Source of the DNA: Virgibacillus sp. NKC19-16
GTDB taxonomy: Bacteria; Bacillota; Bacilli; Bacillales; Amphibacillaceae
DNA: 64,000 nucleotides
NCBI RefSeq assembly: GCF_021560035.1
Contig: NZ_CP074373.1
Span: 1,856,001-1,920,000, forward strand
Reading direction: 5' to 3'
The notes under the pieces were generated by a model. That model had not been told where the DNA came from. It was given only the letters and a program-made list of their open reading frames with translations, and did no database searches. This document shows, piece by piece, positions 28,590 through 37,516 of the stretch (the stretch's first letter is position 1; each line of letters starts with the position of its first letter). Both the position numbers and the translations under genes were made by a program.

Positions 28590-28760
28590 ATAGCATTCTC
28601 CTTTTGTGGTATTTTTGGTAAATAAGATAAATTCGATAAGTTTTTCTAATTACTATATCATATCTAATTTTATTTTTGGTGAAAATTTTAGAAAAGATTG
28701 CTTTAAAGTTATAAAATTATAAAAAACGCTCATCCGAAAGATAAGAATTTATCCAATAAA

Positions 28761-29534
28761 TCAGATTTTTTGATAAAAAAATGTATCAATAAGGTTTAAT
28801 CGATGATGGTTTGCATTGAAAATTTGTTCTGTACTACCAACAAACAAAACGCCATGTTTATGGAGAGAGTTACTGAAATTTTGATATATAAGTTCCTTTG
28901 CTTCATCTGTAAAATAGATTAAAACATTCCGGCACACGATCAAATCGATATAGCGTGGATAAATATCATGTAATAGATTATGTTTTTTAAACGTAACCTT
29001 CTGTTTTAACTCATCGTTAATATAGTAGAGGCCCTGCTTCTGTGTAAAATATTTCTGCTTCATGGATGAAGGTAGCTCTTTTAAAGCTTGTTTCTGATAA
29101 ACACCCTGTTTTGCTTTGTGAAGGGCATTATCATCAATATCAGTCGCTATAATTTCAATAGCTATTTTTGGAAAGTGTTCACTAATCATAATAGCAAGAC
29201 TATAAGGTTCTTCTCCTGAGGAACATGCAGCACTCCATATTGTTAATTTTCGATTTTGTTTCATTAAAAGAGGGAAAATAGAGGCCTTTAAAACATCCCA
29301 ACGTTTTGGGTTTCGGTAGAATTCAGAAACGTTGATGGTTAGCCTATCCATAAATTCCTTTAGTAAAAGATCTTCGCTGGTAAGCGCTTTATAGTATGAA
29401 GTAAAGTCAGAAAAGCCTCTTTTATTTTTTAAAGATGTAATGCGTCGCTTCATTTGGGCTTCTTTGTATAAATGAAGATCAATACCAAATTTTAACTTGA
29501 TTTTATAAATAAAGTCTATGTATTCTTTTGTCAT
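28761..29534 (-). CDS. cheR: Chemotaxis protein methyltransferase CheR
   Basis: Methylates glutamates of chemoreceptors using S-adenosylmethionine. The 257-residue product has the N-terminal helical domain (about 1-75) with KRRITSLKNKRG, then the SAM fold with WSAACSSGEEPYSLA and the conserved IVCRNVLIYF. The ribosome site is weak. It lies between ndk and aroC as in B. subtilis, which implies a motile organism. Confidence 0.94.
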   Translation of the reverse strand: MTKEYIDFIYKIKLKFGIDLHLYKEAQMKRRITSLKNKRGFSDFTSYYKALTSEDLLLKEFMDRLTINVSEFYRNPKRWDVLKASIFPLLMKQNRKLTIWSAACSSGEEPYSLAIMISEHFPKIAIEIIATDIDDNALHKAKQGVYQKQALKELPSSMKQKYFTQKQGLYYINDELKQKVTFKKHNLLHDIYPRYIDLIVCRNVLIYFTDEAKELIYQNFSNSLHKHGVLFVGSTEQIFNANHHRLNLIDTFFYQKI

Positions 29535-29600
29535 TCCACTACAGCTCTTTCACTTGTTTTACGACCAAACTTGCGGGCGGCGAAATCCTTATATAAAGTA

Positions 29601-29625
29601 TAAAACCTCCGATTTTAAACGGAGG
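29601..29625 (-). terminator. Terminator after ndk
   Basis: CCTCCG/CGGAGG stem (29606-29611 with 29620-29625), 8-base loop, followed on the minus strand by TTTTA. Confidence 0.75.
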
Positions 29626-29635
29626 CCCTTTCAAA

Positions 29636-30082
29636 CTAATAAATCCATGCACTATCCTGTTTGTTATAATCTACAATTTCGTTTTCAGAAAAGAATAAAG
29701 CCATTTCTTTTTCTGCACTCTCTGGAGCGTCAGAACCATGGATAACGTTTTTACCTACTGTAACACCGAAGTCGCCACGTATTGTACCCGGGGCTGCTTC
29801 TGACGGGTTAGTTTTTCCCATCATATCCCGTGCGATTTTTATTACATTTTCGCCTTCCCAGATCATTGCAAAAATTGGTCCGGAAGTAATGAAGTCAACT
29901 AATTCCACGAAGAAAGGCTTTTCTTTATGTTCCCCATAATGGGTTTTTGCCAAATCGTCGGAAATAACCATAAGCTTAGCTCCTGCTAATTTAAAGCCTT
30001 TAGCCTCTAATCGCTTCACAATTTCCCCGACTAAATTACGTTGTACTCCATCTGGTTTGACCATGATAAATGTCTTTTCCAT
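29636..30082 (-). CDS. ndk: Nucleoside diphosphate kinase
   Basis: Balances NTP and dNTP pools by phosphate transfer through an active-site histidine. The 148-residue product starts [15 protein letters not shown] and has the active-site [15 protein letters not shown]. Complete. Located downstream of the hepT remnant and upstream of cheR, the conserved order. Confidence 0.97.
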   Translation of the reverse strand: MEKTFIMVKPDGVQRNLVGEIVKRLEAKGFKLAGAKLMVISDDLAKTHYGEHKEKPFFVELVDFITSGPIFAMIWEGENVIKIARDMMGKTNPSEAAPGTIRGDFGVTVGKNVIHGSDAPESAEKEMALFFSENEIVDYNKQDSAWIY

Positions 30083-30157
30083 GAGGCACCTCTTCCATTT
30101 ATATAATTTATGTAACCGCTAAAATTCTATCAAATTTTGGCAAAAATCGCAATCAGT

Positions 30158-31128
30158 TTAAGAGCTTCTTCTTCCAATCAATTTTGCTATATCCTGTAAT
30201 TTTTCTTTTGCTGTATGATCCGGCAGGCCATCTAATGCTTTTAATGCCTTCTGTAAATATAAATCACTTAATTTATAGGATTGATCGATTGCATTTGTTT
30301 TTTTTAATTCGTTTAAGATTTCTTTCATTTCTGCCTCTGTTACTGTTTCAGGGTTTTCGAATTTTTTTCTTATGATTGTATGAAACGATTTTTCTTTCAT
30401 TGCATAAAGAACAGGAAGTGTTACATTTCCTTGAAGCAAATCATTCCCAGCAGGCTTTCCCAATTCTTTCGATGTTGAAGTAAAATCCAAAATGTCATCT
30501 ATTATTTGATAGGACATACCGATATAATAACCATATTGATATAATTTATCTGCCTGTTCTTCAGGAATATCACTAACAATGGCCCCAACTTACAGCTTGT
30601 TGCTATTAACAGGGCTGTTTTCCTCTTAATTCGCCGCAGATAATCTCGTACGTTTTGTTCAAAGTCATATTTATCCTTTATTTGTTCTATTTCTCCAACA
30701 CAAACTTCAACAATCGTTTTTGCCAATAGACGATGAACATTTGCTTGTTTAATTGTTGTAATCTCCTCTAAAGCACGGGCTAATATGTAATCACCCGTGT
30801 ACATTGCAACACGATTATCATATAAATGTTTTATCGTTGGTTTTCCCCTGCGCAGCTTTGCGTCATCAACAACATCATCATGGACAAGTGTTGCCATATG
30901 GATCAACTCAAGTGAAACGGCAACCGTTTTAATCCGGTCCATATTGAAATTTCCAAGCTGACCAGATAACACGACAAAAATAGGGCGAATTCGCTTTCCC
31001 CCAGCTTTTAATAAATCAGTGGATGCATCACGTAAAACGGGATGCTCAGCTTGTATAACCTTATTTAATGATTCCTCAATGATGTCTAAGTCTTTTTTTA
31101 AATATCCATATGTTTTAGCTATTTTCAT
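30158..31128 (-). pseudogene. hepT: Heptaprenyl diphosphate synthase component II with a one-base frameshift
   Basis: Catalytic subunit making the C35 side chain of menaquinone. The first part (ATG 31128, AAGGTG upstream) carries the first Asp-rich motif LVHDDVVDDA. The frame breaks after ATSCKLG, and the remainder, with IIDDILDF (second Asp-rich motif) through the C terminus, continues in another frame. Both halves are otherwise intact. The break lies at a run of four C on the plus strand (30583-30586); one more base there would restore LGAIVSDIPEEQADKLYQYGYYIG. Either an assembly/sequencing error or a recent mutation; an error is more likely because the gene should be essential with MK-7 respiration. 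Confidence 0.9.
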
Positions 31129-31161
31129 GTGTGTCACCTTTTATTTTTAAGAAAATATATT

Positions 31162-31866
31162 TCATTTAAATCCCATATGCATTGCTGCTACTCCACCTGT
31201 ATAACTTTTCATCTGAACAGAAGAAAAACCAGCCTCCAGAAACATTTGCTTCAATTCCTTTTTATCCGGAAAGCTTTTTGCTGATTCATGTAACCATGCA
31301 TACTCTTTATAACTTTTTGCAAACATTCTTCCTATTAGCGGCATAACAAAACGAAAGTATAAATAATATAATTGCCTAAATCCAATCAAGGTAGGTTGTG
31401 AAGTTTCCAAACAAACAACTTTACCATCAGGCTTTACAACACGCCTGAGCTCTTTTAAAACAGTCATATAATCTGGCACATTACGCAAACCAAAGCCAAT
31501 TGTTACATAATCAAATGAGTTATCATCAAATGGCAAATCCATAGCATTCCCATGTATCAAGCTTAGTTGCTTAAGATCACGATCGTTTTTCTTTTCTTCA
31601 GCAATAGATAACATATTTTGACTGAAATCAATACCGACAACTTCCCCGGTCATCCCTGTGGCCTCAGCTAAAGATATGGACCAATCTCCGGTTCCGCAGC
31701 AAACATCCAGTGCTTTAGATCCTTCAGTAACATTCATACGTCGCATGACGTCTTTGCGCCATGCTTTATGCCTTTGAAATGAAATGATTGAGTTCATCGA
31801 ATCATATTTTGTATAGATATTTTCAAAAACATGATGTACTCGTTCTTCTTTCGATGGTTGTGTCAT
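31162..31866 (-). CDS. menG: Demethylmenaquinone methyltransferase
   Basis: SAM-dependent C-methylation, the last step of menaquinone synthesis. The 234-residue product has the UbiE/COQ5 signatures [18 protein letters not shown] and FGLRNVPD, with the SAM-binding [10 protein letters not shown]. Located between hepS and hepT, which supply the prenyl tail, as in other Bacillaceae. Starts three bases after hepS ends. Confidence 0.97.
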   Translation of the reverse strand: MTQPSKEERVHHVFENIYTKYDSMNSIISFQRHKAWRKDVMRRMNVTEGSKALDVCCGTGDWSISLAEATGMTGEVVGIDFSQNMLSIAEEKKNDRDLKQLSLIHGNAMDLPFDDNSFDYVTIGFGLRNVPDYMTVLKELRRVVKPDGKVVCLETSQPTLIGFRQLYYLYFRFVMPLIGRMFAKSYKEYAWLHESAKSFPDKKELKQMFLEAGFSSVQMKSYTGGVAAMHMGFK

Positions 31867-31869
31867 AAC

Positions 31870-32664
31870 TTACCCTTCTTCCACAAATGAAGTATTATTA
31901 TACAAATACATATTTATCATTAATTGAAGATGACGTCTAAGCATGTTGTGATGTTTTGGCAACGTCAACAAAGAATGCTCTATTTGCTTCAGGTTATGTT
32001 GTATAATAGTGTCAATCATATTTAATACAGACGTGTATGTGCTCTTTGTTGAATGATTTAACCAACCATTTACAAGTGGAGAAAACTCGTTACTGTTCAA
32101 ATTTCTTTCTTTAATTAGCTTGCTTGTTACTAACCAATCACCTACTACAGAATTAAGTGAAATATCGCCTACAAAATCTGCCACTTGAAGAATTAATGTG
32201 GATTCAATAACTTTTACTATATCGACATATGCTTGGAGTGAATTCGCCTCATTATAATAAAGCTTCATTTTATATTCATTAATTTCTTTTATTGCGGATG
32301 CTAAATTATGTATAAGGTCAAAGTCGTCTATTTCTGCCAAAAGTAAATAGTAGAGGCCACTGAAATAATCCCCTGCTAGAACGTTTAATTGTTTTGATAC
32401 ATTTACTTCTTCACTTTTATCCGGATCGTTTCCCTTTGGCACCAATTCATGCGTATCAAGCGCTACTTGTACAAGCATTGTAGTAATGATATATCGCTCT
32501 TTTTGTTTGGTTAATAATGTAGTATTATTTATAATTGCAGCTAAAATAGTTAGCTTCTCTTCATCAATCACGGGCTTTTGCATATGCTTTTTGAGATATG
32601 CATGTTGAATTCTATCTTCAACAAGTGCCTTAAGATGTCGAATTTCTGTACTGGAAGTATTCAA
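31870..32664 (-). CDS. hepS: Heptaprenyl diphosphate synthase component I
   Basis: Small non-catalytic subunit that partners HepT. The all-helical product contains the HEPPP_synt_1 features ALDTHELV and LNVLAGDYFSGLYYLLLA. The start is most likely the TTG at 32664 with GAGGTG 6 bases upstream, giving 264 residues; the longer frame to 32733 lacks a ribosome site. In B. subtilis mtrB and folE precede this gene; here an intergenic stretch and hup do. Confidence 0.9.
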   Translation of the reverse strand: MNTSSTEIRHLKALVEDRIQHAYLKKHMQKPVIDEEKLTILAAIINNTTLLTKQKERYIITTMLVQVALDTHELVPKGNDPDKSEEVNVSKQLNVLAGDYFSGLYYLLLAEIDDFDLIHNLASAIKEINEYKMKLYYNEANSLQAYVDIVKVIESTLILQVADFVGDISLNSVVGDWLVTSKLIKERNLNSNEFSPLVNGWLNHSTKSTYTSVLNMIDTIIQHNLKQIEHSLLTLPKHHNMLRRHLQLMINMYLYNNTSFVEEG

Positions 32665-32710
32665 CGAAATCACCTCAGCCCTTTCATACATTCGGGTAAC
32701 CACTGTAGTT

Positions 32711-32719
32711 ATTATAGCA
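32711..32719 (-). promoter_or_regulatory. Extended -10 promoter for hepS-menG-hepT
   Basis: TGC-TATAAT (perfect extended -10) on the minus strand about 47 bases before the hepS start. No good -35 is visible. Confidence 0.6.
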
Positions 32720-32843
32720 TAATTTAAGTCCAATCGATAATAAATAATTCGGTTGCTAGGCTATCATGTTTAGTGGATAATTTCCAGTATCTATCTTTTC
32801 CATTGTTTCTAATATTATTTGAATATGTCACAATATCGAATTA

Positions 32844-32873
32844 AAAAAGGGTACGTATACACGCACCCTTTTT
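32844..32873 (-). terminator. Terminator after hup
   Basis: AAAAAGGGT/ACCCTTTTT stem (32844-32852 with 32865-32873) and a T-run on the minus strand, 13 bases after the hup stop. Confidence 0.88.
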
Positions 32874-32885
32874 GCCCTATGTAAA

Positions 32886-33158
32886 TTATTTTACACTATC
32901 TTTAAGGGCCTTTCCTGGTTTAAACGCAGGAACTTTGCTTGCAGGAATTTCGATCTCTTCTCCTGTTTGCGGATTACGGCCTTTACGAGCAGAACGCTCA
33001 CGTACTTCAAAGTTACCAAATCCGATTAACTGTACCTTTTCACCATCTTTAAGTGAATCCATGACAGATTCGAATACGGCATCTACTGCTTTTGTAGCAT
33101 CCTTTTTGGAAAGTTCGCTTTTTTCTGCTACAGCATTAACTAAGTCTGTTTTGTTCAT
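32886..33158 (-). CDS. hup: HU-type DNA-binding protein (HBsu)
   Basis: Small abundant nucleoid protein that bends DNA. The ATG at 33158 follows a strong AGGAGGTGA and gives 90 residues with the HU signature [21 protein letters not shown]. The extra 34 codons of the longest frame are not family-like and are rejected. Position next to spoIVA is conserved. Confidence 0.97.
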   Translation of the reverse strand: MNKTDLVNAVAEKSELSKKDATKAVDAVFESVMDSLKDGEKVQLIGFGNFEVRERSARKGRNPQTGEEIEIPASKVPAFKPGKALKDSVK

Positions 33159-33504
33159 GACATTCACCTCCTCCCGGGTAGTTTCAATAGACATTGGAAC
33201 AGATAATAAAACTATTATCATTTGTTTACCAATTTGCCAGCTTTTATACTTCGATATCACCTACTGCATAAGATGACAAGGCTTATAATAACTGAGTTTG
33301 CAACAAAATTCAACAATAAGTACCCAATTTTTCGGTTTTTATCTCAAAAACCCCTAATTTTATATAAAAAATCAGCAAAAACAGGTACAAATGTGAAGAA
33401 CTAGCTTAACTCGGGAGCTTTCTATAGAAATTATCGCCTTACTACATATATACGACATTGTTTGGTAAATTCCTTCCGTTCAGCAAAATTTTTTATACAA
33501 ATAA
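33159..33504. other. Intergenic region upstream of hup
   Basis: 346 bases of A/T-rich DNA with no convincing gene. On the minus strand it must contain the hup promoter; a TTGTCA with a poor -10 17 bases downstream is the best pair seen, and I do not assign it. A 64-codon frame (33431-33625) runs from here into the repeat element and resembles nothing. Confidence 0.5.
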
Positions 33505-33954
33505 GGCTGTTTTCTAAAAGTTTGTAGCTTTTGACACAAAAGATATAGATTGCGACGTAAGTGCTTGTTGATTTCCGCTCCGGACCGTTGCGCACCTTAG
33601 GGCACGGCTTCAGCCTTCGACGCACAGGACGTGTTAGTGCAGGTGTTGCGACAGGACGTCGCGAACTTAACCTGCCTCGCTGAAGACCACCGCTGCGGGG
33701 TCTTCAGACACGTTTTTCTGAGCAGGAGTCAACGGTCCTCCGCTCCAATCAACTATCAAAAGTGGATATCTGTAGCTGGATTTTAATAGGCACAACACCA
33801 GCGAAGGAAATACATGGAGACTCATCAGCCGCCCTAAGGTGCGCGGAATGTATTTCCGTAGCGGTGGGTAAAAGCATCTATCTTAATTGCAAGTTACGTC
33901 GCAGTTTATATCAACTGTGAAGATTTAAAAGCAACAATACTTGTGAAAAGAGCC
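33505..33954. mobile_element. Inserted element with imperfect terminal inverted repeats and hairpin-rich core, copy B
   Basis: About 450 bases. The left end GGCTGTTTTC...GTAGCTTTT...GATATA..TGCGACGTAA and the right end, read on the other strand, GGCTCTTTTC...GTTGCTTTT...GATATAAACTGCGACGTAA, are imperfect inverted repeats of about 55 bases. Both ends match copy A at 12347-12591. The core is visibly richer in G+C than its surroundings and has no long ORF. It contains a perfect 9-base hairpin (33680-33688 with 33699-33707) followed by a T-run on the plus strand, and a second inverted repeat (33806-33815 with 33848-33857). The flanks are A/T-rich; AAATAA on both sides could be a target duplication. 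The right end abuts the T-tract of the spoIVA terminator. A MITE-like element or a mobile structured-RNA repeat are the options. Confidence 0.75.
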
Positions 33955-33984
33955 AAAATAAAAAAGCAGCTAATAAAAGCTGCT
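33955..33984 (-). terminator. Terminator after spoIVA
   Basis: AGCAGCT/AGCTGCT stem (33965-33971 with 33978-33984) overlapping the spoIVA stop, followed on the minus strand by TTTTTTATTTT that runs right up to element copy B. Confidence 0.8.
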
Positions 33985-35461
33985 ATAAGATAATTGCTAT
34001 TAGTCCTCCTGATCCTTCATTGATGATCCGCTCTAATGTATCTTTTAATTTATATCTTGCATTCTCTGGCATAAGTGATATTTTCCCTTGAATTCCTTCT
34101 CTTACAATGGAACTAAGCGACCTGCCAAAAATATCTGATTCCCATATCGATAATGGATCCTCTTCAAAATCTTGCATTAAATATCTTACTAATTCTTCAC
34201 TTTGTTTTTCTGTACCGATTATGGGTGAAAACTCCGATTCCACCTCTACCTTTATCATATGAATAGACGGAGCTACAGCCTTTAATCTCACACCAAATCT
34301 TGACCCCTGTCTGATTATTTCAGGCTCATCCAATATCATATCCTCTAAAGTCGGTGCTGCAATACCATATCCTGTTTGCTTAACCATTTTCAGGGCACCT
34401 GATACTTGATCATATTCCCTTTTTGCATGTGCAAAGTCCTGCATTAACTCCAGTAAGTGGTCTTTGCCACGTATTTCTTCCCCAACAATTTCTTTTAAAA
34501 TCTGATCATACAGATGATCCGGTGCATGTAAATCAATCTCTGCAACACCCTCGCCCATTTCCATCCCAGCTATGTTTGCTTTATCAATATAGTCATGTTC
34601 TGAAAAATCACCTACAATTTGATCAACATCTCTTAATCGCCTAATGTTTTTAACGGTCGTTTGAATAGATTCCTGATAGTTTTCTCTTAACCAATGATCT
34701 TCGTTTAAAGCCATTACCCAGCTTGGAAGATTAACATTGACTTCCAGTACCGGAAATTCGTAAAGCGCTTCACGTAGTACATTATATACATCATGTTCTG
34801 TCATTGATTCTATACTCATGGATAGAACTGGTATATCATATTTTTCTGTTAAGTCCTGACGCAATAATTCTGTATCCTGACTTCTCGGATTAGTCGAATT
34901 AATAACCATGATAAAAGGTTTACCAACTTCTTTTAACTCGTCAACCACTTTAGCTTCTGCATCCGCATAATCATTTCGCTCGATTTCTCCTATTGTTCCG
35001 TCTGTAGTTACAACTACACCTATTGTTGAATGCTCTTGGATTACTTTTCTTGTACCAATTTCAGCTGCATCGTGGAAAGGTATTTCATCTTCATACCATG
35101 GTGTATGAACCATTCTTGGGCCGTTCTCATCCTCAAATCCTTTAGCGCCCTCTACGGCATAACCCACGCAATCTACCAATCGAACATTTACATCAAGGCC
35201 TTCTTCTACATTTACCGACACAGCCTGATTAGGAATGAATTTGGGTTCTGTAGTCATAATTGTTTTGCCGGCAGCACTTTGCGGCAATTCATCATGCGCC
35301 CTCGCGCGATCGCTTTCCTCTTCAATGTTAGGTAGCACAACTAATTCCATGAATTTCTTAATAAATGTTGATTTACCTGTACGGACAGCTCCTACGATTC
35401 CTAGATAAATATCTCCATTTGTCCGTTTTGAAATATCCTTAAAAATATCAACTTTTTCCAA
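33983..35461 (-). CDS. spoIVA: Stage IV sporulation protein A (coat morphogenetic ATPase)
   Basis: Forms the basement layer of the spore coat on the forespore surface; polymerises on ATP hydrolysis. The 492-residue product has Walker A GAVRTGKS at 24-31, the conserved SAAGKTIMTTEPKFIPN, a C-terminal polymerisation region and the hydrophobic end SGGLIAIIL. TTG start with a purine-rich GGGAGGGG close upstream. A sigma-E-type promoter precedes it. Confidence 0.97.
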   Translation of the reverse strand: MEKVDIFKDISKRTNGDIYLGIVGAVRTGKSTFIKKFMELVVLPNIEEESDRARAHDELPQSAAGKTIMTTEPKFIPNQAVSVNVEEGLDVNVRLVDCVGYAVEGAKGFEDENGPRMVHTPWYEDEIPFHDAAEIGTRKVIQEHSTIGVVVTTDGTIGEIERNDYADAEAKVVDELKEVGKPFIMVINSTNPRSQDTELLRQDLTEKYDIPVLSMSIESMTEHDVYNVLREALYEFPVLEVNVNLPSWVMALNEDHWLRENYQESIQTTVKNIRRLRDVDQIVGDFSEHDYIDKANIAGMEMGEGVAEIDLHAPDHLYDQILKEIVGEEIRGKDHLLELMQDFAHAKREYDQVSGALKMVKQTGYGIAAPTLEDMILDEPEIIRQGSRFGVRLKAVAPSIHMIKVEVESEFSPIIGTEKQSEELVRYLMQDFEEDPLSIWESDIFGRSLSSIVREGIQGKISLMPENARYKLKDTLERIINEGSGGLIAIIL

Positions 35462-35524
35462 AAGATCCCCTCCCGATCTCCGTACTTTTGAATTATGAAC
35501 AAACTACGAATTATTGTCATTACA

Positions 35525-35554
35525 AGTCTATGATGTTGTCCTATCATAATATGA
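35525..35554 (-). promoter_or_regulatory. Sigma-E-type promoter for spoIVA
   Basis: Minus strand: -35 TCATATT (35548-35554), 15-base spacer, -10 CATAGACT (35525-35532), a near match to the mother-cell sigma-E consensus. It lies about 65 bases upstream of the spoIVA start, as expected for a sigma-E gene. Confidence 0.65.
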
Positions 35555-35600
35555 CTTAAATATGTGTAAAAGAATGAAGAAAAAGACGAAAAACAATAAA

Positions 35601-35627
35601 CCCTTGCAACAATATATGTTACAAGGG
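35601..35627 (-). terminator. Terminator after yphF
   Basis: Ten-pair stem with one G-U pair (35601-35610 with 35618-35627), then TTTATTGTTTTT on the minus strand. Confidence 0.75.
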
Positions 35628-35647
35628 AATGAATATGTTATATTTAT

Positions 35648-36376
35648 TTAATTATCTAATGAGGAGAATACTGGATCGCCGTCCTTAATTGTATATGGTA
35701 TTGAATATGCAGGAACAAACGGCGTGTTTTCCGCTAATATATTACGAATGTCATCTCCTTCTTTGTAGTCATGTTGGTATTCGTTTAAGGCATTTTTAAG
35801 ATCGATGCGATAATCCACATGCAATTTGCCTTCTACATCCATAACGATAGGAAGGTTTTCATTAGAATAAGGACTTTCTACACTTGGAGGGCTTTCAAAT
35901 CCTAATTTTTGATAATCAATCGTATATATATCTTCAGCAATTTCCTCTCCAAAAGGAGGATAGATATTTTCGTTTCGGTAGATGTCAAGCTGCACATTTA
36001 CGCTTCGAATAGCTTCCGTCATTTGTAAATCAATTAGCTTTACACGTGGGTTTTCTTCTGGTGTTATTAATGTATACTGATAGACTCCACCGTTTTCATA
36101 TGCTGTTCCAGGAATTTCAGAAAGCGCATTGCTATCCTTTAGTGCGGTAAAATCGATCAAATATTTTTGAAAAATGGGTGTATCATCCGGTTTTGTTTTA
36201 ATAGGCAATAACCCTTGTGTTTCCTCCTGATATGTCTCGACAGCATGTTGGACTTGTTCCAGTTGCTGTTCATTAGGCGATTGGTTTTTGGCTAATTCAC
36301 TTTCAGGAGCTAAACAACCACTTAGTAACATTACAAGTAATAGGGAGCTGAATATACGGATATATGTAAACTTCAT
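35648..36376 (-). CDS. yphF: YphF-like lipoprotein (DUF3939)
   Basis: Predicted lipoprotein of unknown function, sporulation-associated by neighbourhood. The signal peptide ends in the lipobox LLSGC (Cys about 21) and a soluble domain of about 220 residues follows. It lies between yphE and spoIVA as in B. subtilis. Confidence 0.85.
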   Translation of the reverse strand: MKFTYIRIFSSLLLVMLLSGCLAPESELAKNQSPNEQQLEQVQHAVETYQEETQGLLPIKTKPDDTPIFQKYLIDFTALKDSNALSEIPGTAYENGGVYQYTLITPEENPRVKLIDLQMTEAIRSVNVQLDIYRNENIYPPFGEEIAEDIYTIDYQKLGFESPPSVESPYSNENLPIVMDVEGKLHVDYRIDLKNALNEYQHDYKEGDDIRNILAENTPFVPAYSIPYTIKDGDPVFSSLDN

Positions 36377-36400
36377 TTAATAGCCTCCTTTTGCACCATT

Positions 36401-36598
36401 CTAGTTTGTCGGGCCACTAAAAACAATATAAAAAATAATTAAAGCACCTACTAATAAGAATAAATATGCAATTAATGATACAATTCCTGCCAACAAGCCT
36501 TTTAGCTTGTACCTGCTAAGTAAAATAAGACCAATGGCTAAAATTAAAAAAATCATGCCTGCAAATGATATGTACATTTTAAGCATTGCTAACGACAT
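36401..36598 (-). CDS. yphE: DUF2768 small membrane protein YphE
   Basis: 65 residues with two hydrophobic helices (about 6-27 and 34-60) joined by a basic turn RYKLKG. TTAGGAG precedes the ATG. Function unknown; the neighbourhood yphE-yphF-spoIVA is conserved. Confidence 0.82.
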   Translation of the reverse strand: MSLAMLKMYISFAGMIFLILAIGLILLSRYKLKGLLAGIVSLIAYLFLLVGALIIFYIVFSGPTN

Positions 36599-36864
36599 TT
36601 AATTCACTCCTAAAATATAAAGAAATTCAACGTTCCAAAACGTATTATAACATAGGGCATCAATTACAAGTATTAAAATGTTTTTTTCAAATTATTCGTG
36701 AACAAAATAAATCTATACAAAGAACAAACAAATGAGAACAATTATGAAACAGTTAATTTTATAGAGGTTTATAAAGTATAAAGTTGTTATAAGTGTTCGC
36801 CTAAAGTATCACCCATCTGTAATTCAAATAATCAATGAACATATTCAAGGAGGAAGGAAATCGT

Positions 36865-37260
36865 TTGTCTGCCAATTTAATTTTTAAATGAATAATTACC
36901 GCGCTGCTTGTAATTTTAGTACTTTATCATTACCTATCTTTATTTCTCGCAAATTATACCTATTTTGCTGGCATTTCTATTAGCCCTGATTTTTGAACCG
37001 TTCGTCCGGTTTCTAATGCGTAAATTTAAATAGAAAAAACGCATATTGCCTGTACTGATTCTTCTTATATATTGCCGTTATTGTCATTTTGGATATGGTC
37101 TATGATTGGGTTACCGGATTCCCGGTTATGCAGTGAAAATTCCAATGGCAAATCTTTTTTTACAGGACTGGAGGAACTATCTACAAATTAGTTCAAACAA
37201 TAAATATGACAACTTCGATTATTACGGAGATAGGGAGATGGGTGCAAACATTTGAAATAA
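36865..37260 (+). pseudogene. Decayed AI-2E/YtvI-family permease gene (N-terminal remnant)
   Basis: The gap 36599-37516 has no intact gene, but the plus strand retains a ribosome site (GGAGGAAGG) and translated fragments in shifting frames. These are SANLIFK-stop-IITALLVILVLYHYLSLFLAN, then IPILLAFLLALIFEPFVRFLMRKFK-stop, then ILPVLILLIY and YIAVIVILDMVYDWV. The order and the ALLLALxxEPxVRFLxRK pattern are those of the start of AI-2E-type transporters. At least two stops and two or three frameshifts are present and the rest of the gene is missing. Family assignment is by eye. Confidence 0.5.
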
Positions 37261-37380
37261 CAGAGGAGAATTAAAGCAGGAAGATACATAATTCATACTG
37301 TCTGCATCTTAAATACGGTATTTGGCAGCTGGGACGAGCTAAATACCTATCACAACTACAGAATTTTATCATTTCCAGAA

Positions 37381-37418
37381 AAAAACCCGGGATGAAAGGG
37401 GCAATTCCATCCCGGTTT
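37381..37418 (-). terminator. Strong terminator downstream of spoVIF
   Basis: AACCGGGATG/CATCCCGGGTT stem with one bulged G, followed on the minus strand by seven T. It lies about 100 bases after the spoVIF stop; the stretch between them has no gene. Confidence 0.85.
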
Positions 37419-37516
37419 GACTAAATAACATCCACAGCAACTCCATACATGAATGCTTGTGCGATTTATTTTATGCAAGTATTGGTTTTATTGCATCCTC
37501 ACTTGCCCAGGTGCAG

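Noticed and set aside
30570-30600. Programmed frameshifting in hepT
   Set aside because: No slippery heptamer or internal Shine-Dalgarno plus stop arrangement is seen at the break; an indel in a short C-run explains it better.
33431-33625. 64-codon minus-strand frame
   Set aside because: It spans the left end of repeat copy B, lacks a ribosome site and resembles nothing.
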